This document shows, one piece after another, positions 28,345-40,639 of a stretch of 64,000 nt of DNA. The notes beneath the pieces were generated by a model. The model saw only the letters and a list, made by a program, of their open reading frames with translations, was not told the origin of the DNA and did not search any database. The stretch spans positions 124,001 through 188,000 of the forward strand of contig JAVTVY010008073.1 of NCBI GenBank assembly GCA_036873755.1. Reading direction: 5' to 3'. The stretch is from Hanleya hanleyi. Lineage: Eukaryota; Mollusca; Polyplacophora; Lepidopleurida; Hanleyidae. The position numbers and the translations under genes are program-made. How positions within the stretch are numbered: the first letter of the stretch is position 1; every line of letters starts with the position of its first letter.

Positions 28345-29190
28345 ATCACGAGTTGCATATAAATTTGGACCTCAATACATGCGAATCCTGTAGTTAACGG
28401 CCAAAATAAAGTTTGAATCCTGAGCGTAGAGACAATCTTTCACTTTGCTGCTCATCTTATATATGCCTGCTAACGCTGATCTATACACATTTGTCACGGC
28501 CTAAAATTTCAACGAAGTTAGAAATTATTCCTTAAATGTCATGAAATGAGTACACCTTTTCAATATTACCGTTCTTTCCTAATTGTTTGACGAATGCAAT
28601 TTATAAGATATATTATCACAAGCAAATCAACTTCTTTTGCTAATGATTTTCTTCTGGCAGTACATATATGCCATTGATATATAGTTTATATGGTATGAAC
28701 TATCCTTCTGCTGTTTAACTCAATGTACAAGGAACCCCATATAGTTTGTATCGGTACTTTTTCAAGGCAACGACAAGGCTTTGATGTGAGGCCACACATT
28801 GAAAGGTAATATATTGGACAAAAGATTGACAATACAACTTGCAACAGAAAGAAGGTAGTATATCGAAAATCAATGTGTTGGTCGCAAATAAAAGTTGTTA
28901 GTTAATAGTTTCGAGACCCCAATAGGCAGCAAGGCAGCTTGTAAGGCATATGATCGTTAGTGAACTGAGTGCGACATCTCCAGGCACTCCACTTATCGTC
29001 GCATTCGAACAGTCCGGTTTCGGCTTCAATGGTGATAATATTACAGGCAGGCTAACTCGGTCGTCATACGCCTAAAAACAATAAAGAAATGAATGTGTTT
29101 TATACGGTTAATAAACGCATTATATTTGTATACTAACGTCCAATTAATTTTAGGATAACTCTTTGTTAAAGGAAGTTATATATATACAAT
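28345..29190. other. No gene recognised
   Basis: AT-rich single-copy-looking sequence. One 24-base stretch, TAACTTCGTTG-like in reverse near 28,510-28,535, resembles text within the preceding array (28,160-28,200). Nothing else is evident. Confidence 0.35.
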
Positions 29191-29194
29191 CTAC

Positions 29195-29375
29195 TCTGAG
29201 AAAACTTGAGCGAACCGCACTAAAATTTGAGTGGGAATTGATCCTACTCATATTTGAGCTAATAATTCACTCAAATTTGAGTTGAATTTACACAAGTTGA
29301 GTGAAAATCAACTCAAATTTGAGTTAATAATTTACTCAAGCTGGGTTAAATTTCCACTTTTACTTGAGTGAACCA
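29195..29375. repeat. Short palindromic repeats ACTCAAATTTGAGT
   Basis: Several spaced copies of ACTCAAATTTGAGT or its halves (at about 29,270, 29,309 and variants around 29,223, 29,250, 29,335 and 29,364) alternate with TAATAATTCACTC. It looks like a decayed satellite of a 40 bp unit. Confidence 0.55.
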
Positions 29376-29450
29376 TGATTATTCGAGAAATATTCCGTGG
29401 TATTGTGTCTTGAGTTTACTGAGATTAACATATATATAAAGTGATGAACA

Positions 29451-29645
29451 GGAGACCCCAGGCGGGATTCGAGTCCAAAGTATATGGCACCAATTCACAG
29501 GTGCTCTAAACTCCACATTGCATCGCTAACACTCTTTTAATGTCAACGTCCGTCTATGATTTGTTAAAGTGATTTAGGGTGCTTGTGAACTAGTGCCGTA
29601 CTCTGGAGGTTGCAAGTTCGAATCCCACATGGAGATTACCTATAC
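29451..29645. repeat. Inverted pair of tRNA-like (SINE head) sequences
   Basis: On the minus strand 29,545-29,451 and on the plus strand about 29,565-29,640 there are related tRNA-like units with TTTAGAGCACCTGTGAATTG or TTTAGGGTGCTTGTGAACTA as the D/anticodon region, and B boxes GGACTCGAATCCC and AGTTCGAATCCC. They point away from each other around a 20-25 bp centre. They are probably SINE heads or pseudo-tRNAs. Confidence 0.5.
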
Positions 29646-30365
29646 ATCATTATGTATCTGTGCTTTATCGAAATGGGTAGGCAGCGAGGCGAGCAGGTGG
29701 GGGTTGGGACCACATTCAAGGAAAAATAAAGTCAGTTCCTGAATCCGAATATTCGAACTGATATGTAATGCGAAAAACTCGCAATATGTAATGCGATAAT
29801 CAGACTGATTTCTTTTTCCAATCAAAAACCCACAAAAGCCCATTTTTCTTGAGGAATACATATTTAAATATCAGCCAGAGAAAACTTACGATGATCAACT
29901 ACATAAAAAACTAGAACTCGTGGACTTCGGAAGGCTGCTGTTATCTGCGTGCATTTTATGGCTTTTATGTTTGAGTGTAATCTGCAGAAATACATAGTTT
30001 TTCCTATTTCACAAAATTGGGTCATGTGTATAGTGTTGTGTTATGTACAATGCTTTATTTACCTTTGTCAGTCATAACAGGAAAAAATGTACAAGGTACA
30101 ATACTTTAATAATTAAAACTGATTTGGTGGTTCAGAGAAAGTTTTAATGAAAATCAGAGCGTTTGAAGTCCACCGACATTGAAACTACTGATTTGGCTTG
30201 GAACCTTAACATTCAGTACTCAGCATGGAAAGTAATCTCGAGTGAGATCCTGTGGCAAGTTAACCACATACAAAATTTGAAAAGGATCCGTTCAGGTTTT
30301 CAAAAGTTACTGTCAGAGTCTAGCGGATCACCGTTGAAAACAAGCCCAAGAGAGATCTTGCGGTG
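29646..30365. other. No gene; one segment related to the 2.1 kb satellite
   Basis: The stretch 30,225-30,300 has GATCCTGTGGCAAGTTAACC, ACATACAAAATTTG, AAAGGATCCGTTCAG, resembling the sub-repeats inside the 2,122 bp units (for example 50,580-50,630). The rest is AT-rich and unrecognised. Confidence 0.4.
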
Positions 30366-30545
30366 AGCGAGTGAGTGAATATGATTTAACGTCGCTTTCC
30401 ACCCTATTTCAGTCATATCACGATGTTTGGTTCCTATTCCTCTTCACACCCGGTCCTATTCTCCATGGGTGCCCCAGTTAGTCGTCTCTTATGACAAGCT
30501 CTCTGAGGAGCGGAGACCTATTCTTACGATGATCTGGAGTGTGGA
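30366..30545 (+). repeat. SINE-like mollusc repeat, copy 2
   Basis: GAGTGAGTGAATATGATTTA, ACGTCGCTTTCC, TTTCAGTCATATCACGATG and CAGTTAGTCGTCTCTTATGA, CAAGCTCTCTGAGGAG match copy 1 in order with moderate divergence. Confidence 0.6.
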
Positions 30546-31250
30546 CACACGGACGAACCCCAATACTATATTCTCCCCTTTAGCCCTTCGGGGGACAGTT
30601 ATAGAGGAAAAACATAATGAATGCATTGCTGCAGTTCAGATTGAGGAAAGTTTTGTCATACGATTCGAGCCCCGTATGTGATGTAATGGTTACATGGATG
30701 ATGTGTGATAATATTTTATAAAAACTGGATATTATGAAATGATAAACATGGTACTGAACTCAAATTTTAAAGAAAATGTTGACCTAAAATAGGACCTTCT
30801 GTACCACTAACAAAGTTCACAAATGTTTTTAAGCATCTTCCCTATTGAAATATTCACTGGTTTTGCTTATTATCAAATAAGTGTGACCTGCAGTTCCAGG
30901 TTGCTGTTGTCTGCTATAAAAATGAATAAAACGTTTTTTCTCCAAGTTTTTCTGGTTATTTGCAACAACAACAGTTTCACACTGGCAGATATAAAAACGA
31001 ACCAAACATTTTTCCTTTTCTGGTGAAACTGTTGCATGTGGTATGCAATATATTGATATTTATGTATTACTAAACATAAGCAAACGAATAGCATTGTGGA
31101 AACATAGCACCATGTGATTTTGTCTTGCAGCAGCAGTGAAAAATACCCATCGAGTTAAGAGTGGATTAACAGATTTTTGTAAATCGTCCGGTCAGTCAAC
31201 GTGTGCACAATCCTTCAAAAGCAGGAAATTAACATGAGGGTGAGACTCGC
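30546..31250. other. No gene recognised
   Basis: AT-rich sequence. A pair of inverted stretches with GGTTGCTGTTGTCTGCTATA, AAAATGAA and GCAGATATAAAAACGAACC lies near 30,898-31,010. No coding landmark. Confidence 0.35.
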
Positions 31251-31251
31251 A

Positions 31252-32503
31252 AAACCCCTCGGCTTCCCCCGAGCAATTGAGAAATATGCTGAGAAAGTGC
31301 AATATATTATGGTTACAGGGCCTGATCTAGACTTTTAGTTTGGGCACCTATACATGGTGCAGAGTGTGATAAGTTATAATGAAATAGGCCATGATGTGGG
31401 ACTGTCGAAGCCTATGGAAGCTGTGGGAGTACTGAATGGTCTAAATACAGCCGGATATCTAATTCATATTTGGCAAAAGTACTTGCATTAGTATTGGTTT
31501 CAGCCTGTTCAGAGAGGGGATTTGTTTTTTGTTTTATTTTTTTTTGGGGGAGGGAGCGCCCAAACTCATCATAATGAGCCCAAAAACAGCCTGGATCAGG
31601 CCTGGGCTACATTTACTAATCATTCAGGATTGTACTTTTTACAGCATATCATTATTCTGCAGATTTAACAGCTACGGTAACATTCAAGCAAATATCACAA
31701 AAGGGGCATAATTTTTCTGTAGGCTTCTACACGTACGAGGAGATAAATAATTTGGTAGCTGTACCGAACACAGTTCTTCAGATTTAACAGGTTAATACAT
31801 TCAGGCATATCCAAGATTATTACGCCCGGAAAGGGGCATAACTCCATAAACTAAGAGCCGACACACTGAATTTTTTGTATGCTTCTAGAATACAACTAGA
31901 TAAATAAGTTTCCAAAATTTAGTAGATGTACCGAACACGGGCCTGCAGATATGAATTGTACACTCAACTTATATATCACAAAATCAAAGATAATTGAGCT
32001 GAGATGACCAATATTTTATAGGCATTTAGAATACAAATACATGATAAAGTTTCATCATAATTTTCTAAGCTGTACAAGCACGGTTAATTATATACGTATA
32101 ACTGGTTACATTCAATTGTGTATCACAAAATCAGATGATAGTGCACATGAATGGGGTGTAACTCTGTAAAATAAGAGCTTAGATGACTAATTTTCTGTTG
32201 AATTCTAGAATACAACTATATAAATAAAGTTTCCAAAATGTAATAGCTATATTAAACAGTTCTGCAGATATAGTTGATCAAGCACGTATCCAAATAAGAA
32301 ATTATTAATCTGTAAAGATGCATAAAATATTGGCCGAGTGCAGCCATTTTCGGTAGGTGTCTGACTGAAACTTAGATAAATAAGTTCCCAAAATTTGGTC
32401 ACGGTACCGCATCTAGAGCGGTTTTGCCTATAATTCTGTAACGGACGGACGTACGTTCATGGCGACAATACCCCAGGTCAAAATTGCCGAGGGGTAAAAA
32501 CAA
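31252..32503 (+). mobile_element. ACGG-tailed interspersed repeat, copy 1
   Basis: It starts AAAACCCCTCGGCTTCCCCC, ends ATTGCCGAGGGGTAAAAA and contains several diverged internal units with GGGGCATAACTC, TACCGAACACAG and CTGCAGATAT. Near the end lie AGCGGTTTTGCC, TAACGGACGGACGTACG and CATGGCGACAATACCCC. The short complementary ends (CCCCTCGGC and GCCGAGGGG) and the ACGG repeats recall pearl-type non-autonomous elements of bivalves. The class is inferred. Confidence 0.6.
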
Positions 32504-33600
32504 TAAAGTCATTGTCCCCTAATTCATAGTTCAATTCAGCGTTTATTAGCTAATTATAGCTAATTAGACGATGACTTAACTTTGGTGTACAGTCAACTGT
32601 TAATTTCTATGTATTATTTTCCTGATCATTTTTATATCCTGAAATTCGCGGATATGCTAGTAAATTTTCATTTATGAGACCTCTGAAATATCAGGATATG
32701 TATGGGCAGAAATGTCATCTTCCTTCGAGGTACATATACAAGAGCGAACGATGTTTTGACGACTTAAATTACAACTACAACATGAATGAAAACACATCGT
32801 GACAGACTCTTCCGTTCAGCAAACAACGATCAAGAATAGCTTCATATTATTCTTGGATATTATGAAGAGCTACATAGCTCTATTTTTTTTATTTTTTTTA
32901 TGTTGATAAAACTAGATCAATTTATTTTTCAACTGGCTGGACCTGGATTAGCTCTCGAACCGAAAGTTGCTGTCGCAAAATTTTGGCCGCCCGACCCGGA
33001 ACAGATTCCTGCATCAAAAGGAATGTGGCATACCTTTCTGCGCTCGTATGGATTAAATACATATTTGCCAACTTCCCTGGCCTTTTACTTCCTCTGTCTC
33101 GCTCATTTTATTCCCTGAACAGCAAAAAAAAAAACAATTATCGACCTGGACCTTTCAAAGACGAAATCCAGCCGCCATTTGTCAGAACCCTTGATTACCG
33201 CGCTAAGTATCATGGGAGATTGCGCTTTTATCGAAGTACCGCTATATCTCGTTGATCCGAGATTTGGCCGCCATTATCAAAAAATCGGCGTCAACAGAGT
33301 GTATTTCGATGAAGAAAAGCGCATTTTCGCTAGTTCTAATCACCATTAAATTATACCGAATTTCCAGTTGAAAGTCTTCTCCACATTTGGCGCTGTGACC
33401 GTAAGCCCCAACTCTGCTTTGTTTTCTCGCAATCTTGCGGACAAAGCGATTTTAGCCTCCATGAGACCAAGCCAATCCAATAAGGCTGCACGCTTACGCG
33501 GCAGCCTTAATTAATTTATGATTCATCAAAATGCACTCCCTGTCCTATACTGTATTTTTTAAGCATTTGTAGGGAGGGTTTTCTCTTGACAAAGATATGA
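32504..33600. other. No gene recognised
   Basis: AT-rich with a few CCGCCATT blocks (about 33,172 and 33,270). An open stretch at 32,900-33,118 has no landmark. Confidence 0.35.
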
Positions 33601-33627
33601 CACCTCAAAAAAAAGCTTGATACTTTC

Positions 33628-33986
33628 AAATGAGAAGGGTTTTTGTAACCCCCCATTTTATGAAAGACCGTTATACTTACCTTGTGCATAATACTTAATA
33701 TTATGCAATACTGTTGGGGTACTTCTAAACCTCTTATACCAAATGCCAGAAAAAACGGACACCCCCCTCCAGGGCCTTCATCAACTCCGGCGACCTTGAC
33801 CGCTAAAGTTCCCGCCAAAAACTCAATTTCTCAGTTTGATTCTATATAAAAATATAGCATGTTAATAAACAATAACATGTATGTACCTCCCCCAGTCTTT
33901 GATTAACAGTGTGGGTGGGAGGCGGGATCGCAAGGTAAGTATAAAGGTCTTTCATAAAATGGGGGGTTACAAAAACCCTTCTCATT
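33628..33986. mobile_element. Small palindromic piece made of DIRS-type termini
   Basis: Its ends, 33,628-33,681 and 33,930-33,986, are inverted copies of each other (AAATGAGAAGGGTTTTTGTA.. and ..TACAAAAACCCTTCTCATTT). Inside, 33,672-33,772 is an inverted copy of 40,441-40,545 at the far end of the DIRS element. It looks like a non-autonomous or collapsed DIRS terminus abutting the full element. Confidence 0.5.
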
Positions 33987-34275
33987 TTATATCAAGACAC
34001 CTTATACTTACCTTGTGCATAATAATTAATATTATGCAATACTGTGGGGGAACCCTAGAATTTGTGGGAACCCTGGCGGGTCGGCTAACCAAAGACAATT
34101 TAGAGCGTAAAGGCCGTCATTGATATGTAACCCAGGCCTCTCTGTTAACTCGAGGGGGGCACCACCCTGGTGAAAGTTCGAGCTTTCTTTTGGTACACCT
34201 CCTAGGGAAAACCCCTAATAAATCGAGCCAATATACAAAGGGTAAACATATCTGTGATGATTCTGAGATACTTAT

Positions 34276-35500
34276 CTAATGTTTTCTGGACTCCGGCCGA
34301 GGCCCGTTTCCAGAGGATGCATCGGCGTCGGACGGGTCCCTTTGGACATGAGTGCTCGAAACGCGCTTTTTAACGGAAGGTACCGGAATAGTATGCGCGG
34401 CATTGCTCAGCCTTTTAGTGAGAGTAGCCATTTCAATGCTAGCTGTCGACGTAGAAGGGCCCAGGAGATAATACTTGATGAAAGTAGCCTCAGATCTCCA
34501 CTGAGCAACGTCCATGATGTCACTAAGAGAAGCTCTCTTAAATAACGCTTCCAAAGTGGCTACCGCTCTGGTCTCATGGGCTTTGGCGGAAACAAAGCCT
34601 TTAGTCTGGGCAGCTGCATGGTCCATCTGAATGGTTTCAACAATCCATCGAGCGATGGTGTCTTTGGAAGCCGGTTTGTGGTTATTGATCTGATGGGTAA
34701 TCCACAAATGATTGTCTGAAGTTCGAAGATGTTTGGTAGCTTCGATATAGTACTTCACAGCACGCACCGGACATAAGAATTTATCGTCAGGAGAAAACCT
34801 ACCTAGGTCAGCTAAACCAAAATTTTTGCGCCATGTTTGATAGTCTCCGTTTTCGACACAAAGTCATCCTGCGGCTGAAGTAGCAGACCGTCGCCCGTAA
34901 AACGTAAGCGAACTTTCTCAGCGGAGAGAGCATGGATCTCAGATCTCCGCCGAGCGGACGCCACAGCAACGAGAAATACAGTCTTAAGTGTCAAGATCTT
35001 AAGGCTGGCCTGACCCATGGGCTCGAAAGGTGGTCTCGTAAGTGCATTTAGGACCAATTCGAGATTCCATGCTGGAGGCATTTTCTTCACCCGAGGTCGT
35101 AGGTGGAACATGCCTTTGATCAGGTCGTCTAATGGTTTGCTCTGTGTAACCTTAGACCCGTCTCGAAAACCAGGGTGGATTGTCGCTATGGCAGACCGGT
35201 AACCAGATATAGTGACTGGCTGTAGTTCCTTTTCTTCGTACAAGAATACGAAGAAATCTGCTACTTCTTCCGGAGTTGTTTGAGAGGGATTCTTATTGTT
35301 TCTCTCCGGCCACTCCGAAAACAGACTGAGTTTATAGTTATAAACCCGTCTGGTGGAGGGCCTTTTACAATGTGCCATGAGAGTGACAGCTTGTTGAGAA
35401 TAGCCCTCCTGACGTCGAGATTCGATGACAGATTCCAAGCAGTTAACTTGTACATTGCTGGATAGTCGTGAACTCGACGCCCCCGGCATTGTGTGAGGAG
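34276..35500 (-). pseudogene. DIRS tyrosine recombinase (YR), one frameshift
   Basis: This enzyme integrates the circular DNA form by site-specific recombination without target duplication. The N-terminal core-binding part has STRRVYNYKLSLFSEWPERN and VTISGYRSAIATIHPGF. The catalytic part has the first Arg in ASARRRSEIHAL, then after a frame change near 34,830 the HxxR box in AHETRAVATLEA and the Tyr in ATFIKYYL. All catalytic residues are visible, so a single indel is the main defect. A Ser/Pro-rich tail ends at 34,276. The frame is open upstream as far as 35,675, overlapping the RNase H region. Confidence 0.75.
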
Positions 35501-37077
35501 GTCTGGACGGTCCGGCAGATTGTGTGGGTAGTCTACGAGGAGACTCGTGAACCACGATCGTGTCGACCAGAAAGGAGCGATTAGAATCACTCGGCAATTC
35601 TCGCTCTCGATCTTCTTGAGAACCATAGGAATCAGTATGGTGGGAGGATACGCGTAAGCGTACATTCCTGACCACGGAACCGCTAGGGCAAATAGGTATA
35701 CTGGAATAGCTTCCAAGTCATGAAACATAGCTGGGGGGCTCTGGTCCCTCCCTGCGACCACTGGTACGCGACCACTGTTGAGCTGTCCGACATTACCAGA
35801 ACAACTTTCTCCCGAAAGAGCGGGAGAAACCGTTTCAGCGCAATGTTGACTGCTTTCTTCTCCAAGAGATTGATATGCCAAGTCTTCTCCTGCGCGGTCC
35901 ACATTCCTTGTGCCGTCCATGGAGGCGTCCGTAAATAGGACTAGACTCGATTCCGTCGGATGCAACGGGGTCCCCGTGAGGAGGTTGTCCCGGTTCCGCC
36001 ACCAGCCGAGGACTGATAATAGATTCGTGTCCATCGGGATTGGTTGGTCCAAATGACCCGTGCTCTGTTTTCAGAACGACATGAGGTACATTTGTATGTG
36101 TCTGCGTCGAAGTGGACCGTAGTTGACCACTTTTCCCAGACTGACCAGTCGACCCAGAAGTCGCAAGAACTCTCTCGCCGGGAGAGGTCGGCAGGTGAAG
36201 AACACCGCGAGCATATCCTCCAGCAGATCTAGGGCAGCCGGCGAAGGCCGAACCCGTCCGATCCGGAGATCGAACTGAACCCCCAGGTGTATGAACAACT
36301 GTGACGGGGTCAGCGCTGACTTGGGTACGTTGACCATCCAGCCGCTGAGAAGCGCATAGAAGAGTGGCAACCTGATCGCATAGGTGACTGCCGTTTCCGA
36401 CTGTCCCTTGACTAACCAATTGTCGATGTAGGTGCTGATATCCACACCACACCTCCGTAGGACGACCGATAGTTCATCCACTACCCGTGTGAAAACCCGA
36501 GGGGCAGATGTAATTCCGAACTGTAGCGCTTGGAATTCTAATATCTTGCCGTCGATGGCGACCCGTAGGTACTTTTTGTAGTCCGAATTAATCGGTACGT
36601 GAAAGTACGCGTCCTTCAAATATATTGATGCCGGCCACATCCCGACCCGAAGGCCGGCCCGTATAGATCGAAGAGTTTCACATCTTGAATCTCTCGATGC
36701 GAATGTAACGGTTGAGGGGCCGTAGATGGAGGACCGGTCGCCATCCCCCGGTTTTCTTGGACACCAAAAACATCCTGATGTAAAACCCCGGATCCGTAGC
36801 CGGATCTTTCACCTCTACTACAGCTGCTTTGGCGAGGAGGAAAGTTATCTGATATTGATTGATATCTGCCGGAGTCTCGAGGTAACGGGGTCACCAGTGG
36901 GGTCCCTGTCAGCGGAGGAGAACGGTTTGGAGTGCTCCATTCCATTCGGTATCGTTCCGCGACAATCTGCCTTACTAGGCCGTCTGCGCTGTACCGATTC
37001 CACCAAGAGGTGAAGTGCGCCCCCCCCCCCCTCGTGCTGAGCTGGAGGTTGGTGTCCTGTGCAGTGGGGGAGCGCAC
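35500..37077 (-). pseudogene. DIRS reverse transcriptase-RNase H, several breaks
   Basis: The RT core is open from 36,640 to 36,071, with LKDAYFHVPINSDYKKYLRV, EFQALQFGITSAPRVFT and the active-site box TYIDNWLVKG. DIRS enzymes have two Asp in this box; the second is Asn here, which should abolish catalysis. The N-terminal part (37,077-36,650) lies in another frame with GGGAHFTSWWNRYSADGLV. RNase H pieces follow: LFTDASMDG (35,930-35,960) in one frame and INLLEKKAVNIALKRF and VLVMSDSSTVVAY in another. A run of 12 C at 37,020-37,031 marks one frame break. Confidence 0.72.
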
Positions 37078-37086
37078 ACTAACGTG

Positions 37087-38439
37087 TCAGGTGCGCTTCC
37101 CACCCTTACCAGCGGATTTAGAAGGGTTGTTAGACCTTTTCTTACCATTACCCTTGCCACGGTAGCCTCTTGTGGCTTTCTTAGGCTTCGACGAGCCGGA
37201 GAAAGAATCAGCGGGCTTGGAAACGCTTGCTTTGCGTTTCCCCTTAGCAAAGGTCTGGTGTTGCTTGACCATGGACTCAAGCTCCTGAGAGTCAATATGA
37301 CCTTCAGCAGCGTTCGCCTTGAGTCCATCGGAGAACAACTCTTCGTTACAGAGAGGTAAGTTCATGAGGTTCTGCGCATGGTCTTTTGAGCCCAGTCGAG
37401 ACTCAGCCAGGAAGAGTCTCTGTCGGGCAATCTGCACTCTGGCTATCACCCTAGTCAGAAGGTCCAACCCTGTTGCAGTAGCCAGCTGCATACAATGGTA
37501 GAAATATGGGGGTGCTTGAGGAACCGATAGCGGTTCTTCATCGCCAGCCGGAAGGACCACGGATTTCGGAATCGCTTCCGCATCCATGGATCGCAACCGG
37601 TACACCGCATCGTCAGCCGTACTCTGCAGGGCAGCAACGTGCGATGCATGAGTCATGTGCAGAAGGTGGCTAAAGGTTCGTAACCCGGCCTGGGCCGAAC
37701 ACTCTGCCGCCTTGAGCTCTTCTTCAACTGATCGACGCAACATATCGCTTGAATGTAGATCCTCCCGATGTTGTGTGCCGGTCAGGAAGAAGGTGGACTG
37801 CCGTTCAACCTTCGAGGCCGCTTCTATCCGCTTGACTTCGGAAGGAGGGCCTCTGAAGAGCTCAGTGAACCCGGGTGGAGCCATACACAGGGAACGCTTA
37901 CCCTTTCCCTGCGGCCTCACGGAGAGCGCTTCGAAAGCTTGATCCACGAATGGATCTAGCCCTAACGATGGTAGCTCCGACCGGCGCACCGGCGGCTGTC
38001 CTGTTAGCGGTCGCTTCACGGGTTCCTGCTGCTTAGTGTTGGAAGGGACACCACACACTTCGGCAGCGTACGCTAACGACCTAGTCCAAGAGGACATATG
38101 GCCGAGCGTAAGGAGCTGTGGGCCTCACGGCATCTTCTGTTGAGCGACAGCCCGCAGAAGAGCCGCATCGATGGTATCGTCGATGGCACCCACTTGCTCC
38201 TGGTTCAAGTCAACGTGAGGGACGGAGTCCTCTCCGGATGTTGAACCGACCTCCATATCCGAATCCTCAAGCAACCGATCATCAAGAGAGCCGATGACAG
38301 AGCCGAATGAAGATCCTAGGTCACACGAGGGGCGTGACCAGGAGGATTGGATATGATCTCCGTCCAACGGGTAACCGTCACAACCAAGGCTGGATGTTCC
38401 CGGTTGAACGGAGTCATGATCACGAGCACGGGCTAGCAA
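37087..38439 (-). pseudogene. DIRS gag protein, C-terminal part with one nonsense codon
   Basis: The frame is open from 38,439 to 38,128 and, after an in-frame TGA at 38,125-38,127, from 38,097 to 37,087. It has an acidic N-terminal segment, a helical core (for example SVEEELKAAECSAQAGLRTF) and a Lys/Gly-rich basic tail (TRGYRGKGNGKKRSNNPSKS) that would bind nucleic acid. The single TGA fits CpG decay of a CGA codon. Confidence 0.65.
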
Positions 38440-38530
38440 CCCGCATCGGAGTGATCACGGCCACCGTACGACGCCACAACACGGACCGGAGGGTCCGTGT
38501 CGGCCGTAGATCGATCGACCCCAATCTCGG

Positions 38531-39132
38531 CTAGGCTGGTGGACTTGGCCATCCGTCGAGCACAGTTGATTCCATATCCGTACCATCTCCCGTCAGACCC
38601 CGAGAAGGGCCGGCCGGTGTCTCACTAGTGACTAGAATCCTAGGAGCGCTTGATGGTTCAGACTGGACTACAAGAGTCTCAGACGGGCCGCGCCAAGTCT
38701 TGGCTCGAACCTTCGACTTGCGCGACCTGCGTTTCTTAGTCGAAGAAACGGCAGGCGGTTTTCCCAACGCGGCGCTCCCTAGACGGGGGACCACGAACAC
38801 CGGTATGCCAGTTTCGCTGCCAGCCGTCGGGACAGGCCCAAAGCACGATAGAGCTGCGCAAAACGTGCATCTAATTCCGATTCAGGTATAAACCTTTCTA
38901 CGGGTTGGGAGACCACAGGAAGACCTGAACCGGAAGTACCCGGGTTCGCGGCCGGTAGTGCCGCCACGGACCGAGAACGTACTAACAGCCAGCGCTGAAA
39001 GACTTCCTCAGGCCTGGCAGAGCATACCTCGCACCTATTACCTTGCGTGCACCGCGAGCATTTCGAGCACTCATGCCCAGTGGTACCCTTGACCGAGTAT
39101 TGATGACATTTGGAGCAACCGGACGGGGTCAC
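38531..39132 (-). pseudogene. DIRS gag N-terminal Cys-rich region
   Basis: It opens at 39,132 with MTPSGCSKCHQYSVKG and HECSKCSRCTQGNRCEVC, a multi-CxxC zinc-binding start as in other DIRS gag proteins. It ends in this frame at 38,779. A second frame from 38,800 continues a Ser/Arg-rich region to 38,531. At least two breaks separate it from the rest of gag. Confidence 0.55.
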
Positions 39133-39139
39133 TTATCCA

Positions 39140-40440
39140 GATTTATCCGAGTCAGACGTAATTCTGAAAAATATAGGTATGATTAAATTTGTGCCAATTA
39201 ATCATATCATACAGAGCTTATAACTACCCACAGTGCCAGCTCTGGGCTTATAGAACCATCCCGCACAGGTGTAGTCCTCTCATAGTGTACTACGGACCTC
39301 ATGTATAATAATACCGCCACAACAACATAGATGCCACTATGTGTACAGAAACGAGCTCAATCAAAGAAAATCTCAGTTTCTAGGTATTATAACAAGAGAT
39401 GGACCCCATCGTAACTGTCCATTCGTAAAAATCAAGCGTACAACACCGTAATGCGCAAACAATGAATAGTGTTCCATTGTATAGGTATCAGTATAGCTCC
39501 ACTTGTACTGTAATACCTCTGCAGTACCACATGTTGAACTACTATACATGTGCAAACGTATAGTTTGATAATTACGGTACACCATACATACAATCCACTG
39601 CATATAGTATTGGAGCGAAAGAATGTTTGGAACGTGAAACATTCTAGACGGTATTTTATTTCCATAACATGCCATAAAAAATACCTCGCATCGTTCTACC
39701 AAAATACAGAAAACAATGTGCTATTGTTGTGATTATATACACCGTTCTTTGAAACGTAAACTCAAAGTGTGAATATAATGTACAGAGCTCATCTATTAGA
39801 ATAGTGTCTACATGTACATGCATTGTTCTGCCAAGGTATACCCAACTACCTATAGAAATATTCGCACAAAGAATTCACAGTAACAAAGAGGTTACGTAAC
39901 TTCTCCAGCAACGGACTCTATGACCCCGACGCACTACCTCGCGAGAGGTGTGCTGCCGGTCAAAATGGGTGCCTAGTAACATGTCAACAAGAGTCCATTA
40001 CCAGATCAGTAACGCACAACGTAACCTATGATCGTAAAAGCCAATTCCGAGTCGTGCCATAGTTTGTTGTGCCAGACATTTAACACATTTATCACAATGG
40101 TATACGATTTACATTTAAACAATGTATATATTATTCTAAATGCAGAGCAGAATAATCCCATAGTGAAAGCATAGACTCAATATGCTGTTTACAGAATGGC
40201 GAGCGCCAGACTGAGCGATCCCAATACACTGAGGATTTCTACTGTACATAATTTATAACAATAAATACAGTGAAATGCGGTAAGGAATTCGGCATAATGA
40301 GAAAGTACATAAATGTAAAAACTCACGGACCAATACGGGAGGCTTGAGAGCACGAGTAAATCCAGTGAATGTATATGAATCTCCTTAATTTGAGGAACAC
40401 TTAAATTCACGTGTGGGTTTGATCGTGCTAGAAATCAAAC
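39140..40440. other. DIRS leader region, no gene
   Basis: An AT-rich region lies between the gag start and the right terminus. Only short open frames are present. It could contain the element's promoter and internal complementary region, which I could not locate by eye. Confidence 0.4.
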
Positions 40441-40569
40441 TGTCGGGGGTGTCCGTTTTTTTTCTGGCATTTGGTATAAGAGGTTTAGAATTACCCCAAC
40501 AGTATTGCATAATATTAATTATTATGCACAAGGTAAGTATAAGGTGTCTTGATATAAAATGATCAAACT

Positions 40570-40635
40570 ACCCCGGTTGAAAGGGCCGATGTTCTACCGA
40601 CTGAGATATGACGGCCATGGATTGTCCATGTGATG
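40570..40635 (-). repeat. tRNA-derived remnant
   Basis: On the minus strand it reads GGCCGTCATATCTCAGTCGG, TAGAACATCGGCCCTTTCAA, CCGGGGTAGTTTGATC: an A-box-like CTCAGTCGGTAGA and a good anticodon stem (GGCCC/CGGGG) but a truncated T arm. It directly follows the DIRS right end. Confidence 0.45.
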
Positions 40636-40639
40636 ATCA

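Larger units (their letters stand above)
33985..40560 (-). mobile_element. DIRS-type tyrosine-recombinase retrotransposon
   Basis: The element is bounded by about 65 bp inverted ends: 33,985-34,049 and 40,495-40,560 (ATTTTATATCAAGACACCTT..). On the minus strand it encodes gag, reverse transcriptase, RNase H and a tyrosine recombinase in that order, which defines the DIRS group. Breaks are few: nonsense or frameshift sites in gag, RT/RH and recombinase. The 1.3 kb before gag (39,140-40,440) has no coding evidence. Confidence 0.75.

Noticed and set aside
39373..39732. Short ORFs in the DIRS leader
   Set aside because: Rich in Tyr/Ile/Cys as expected of AT-rich noncoding DNA; overlapping on both strands.
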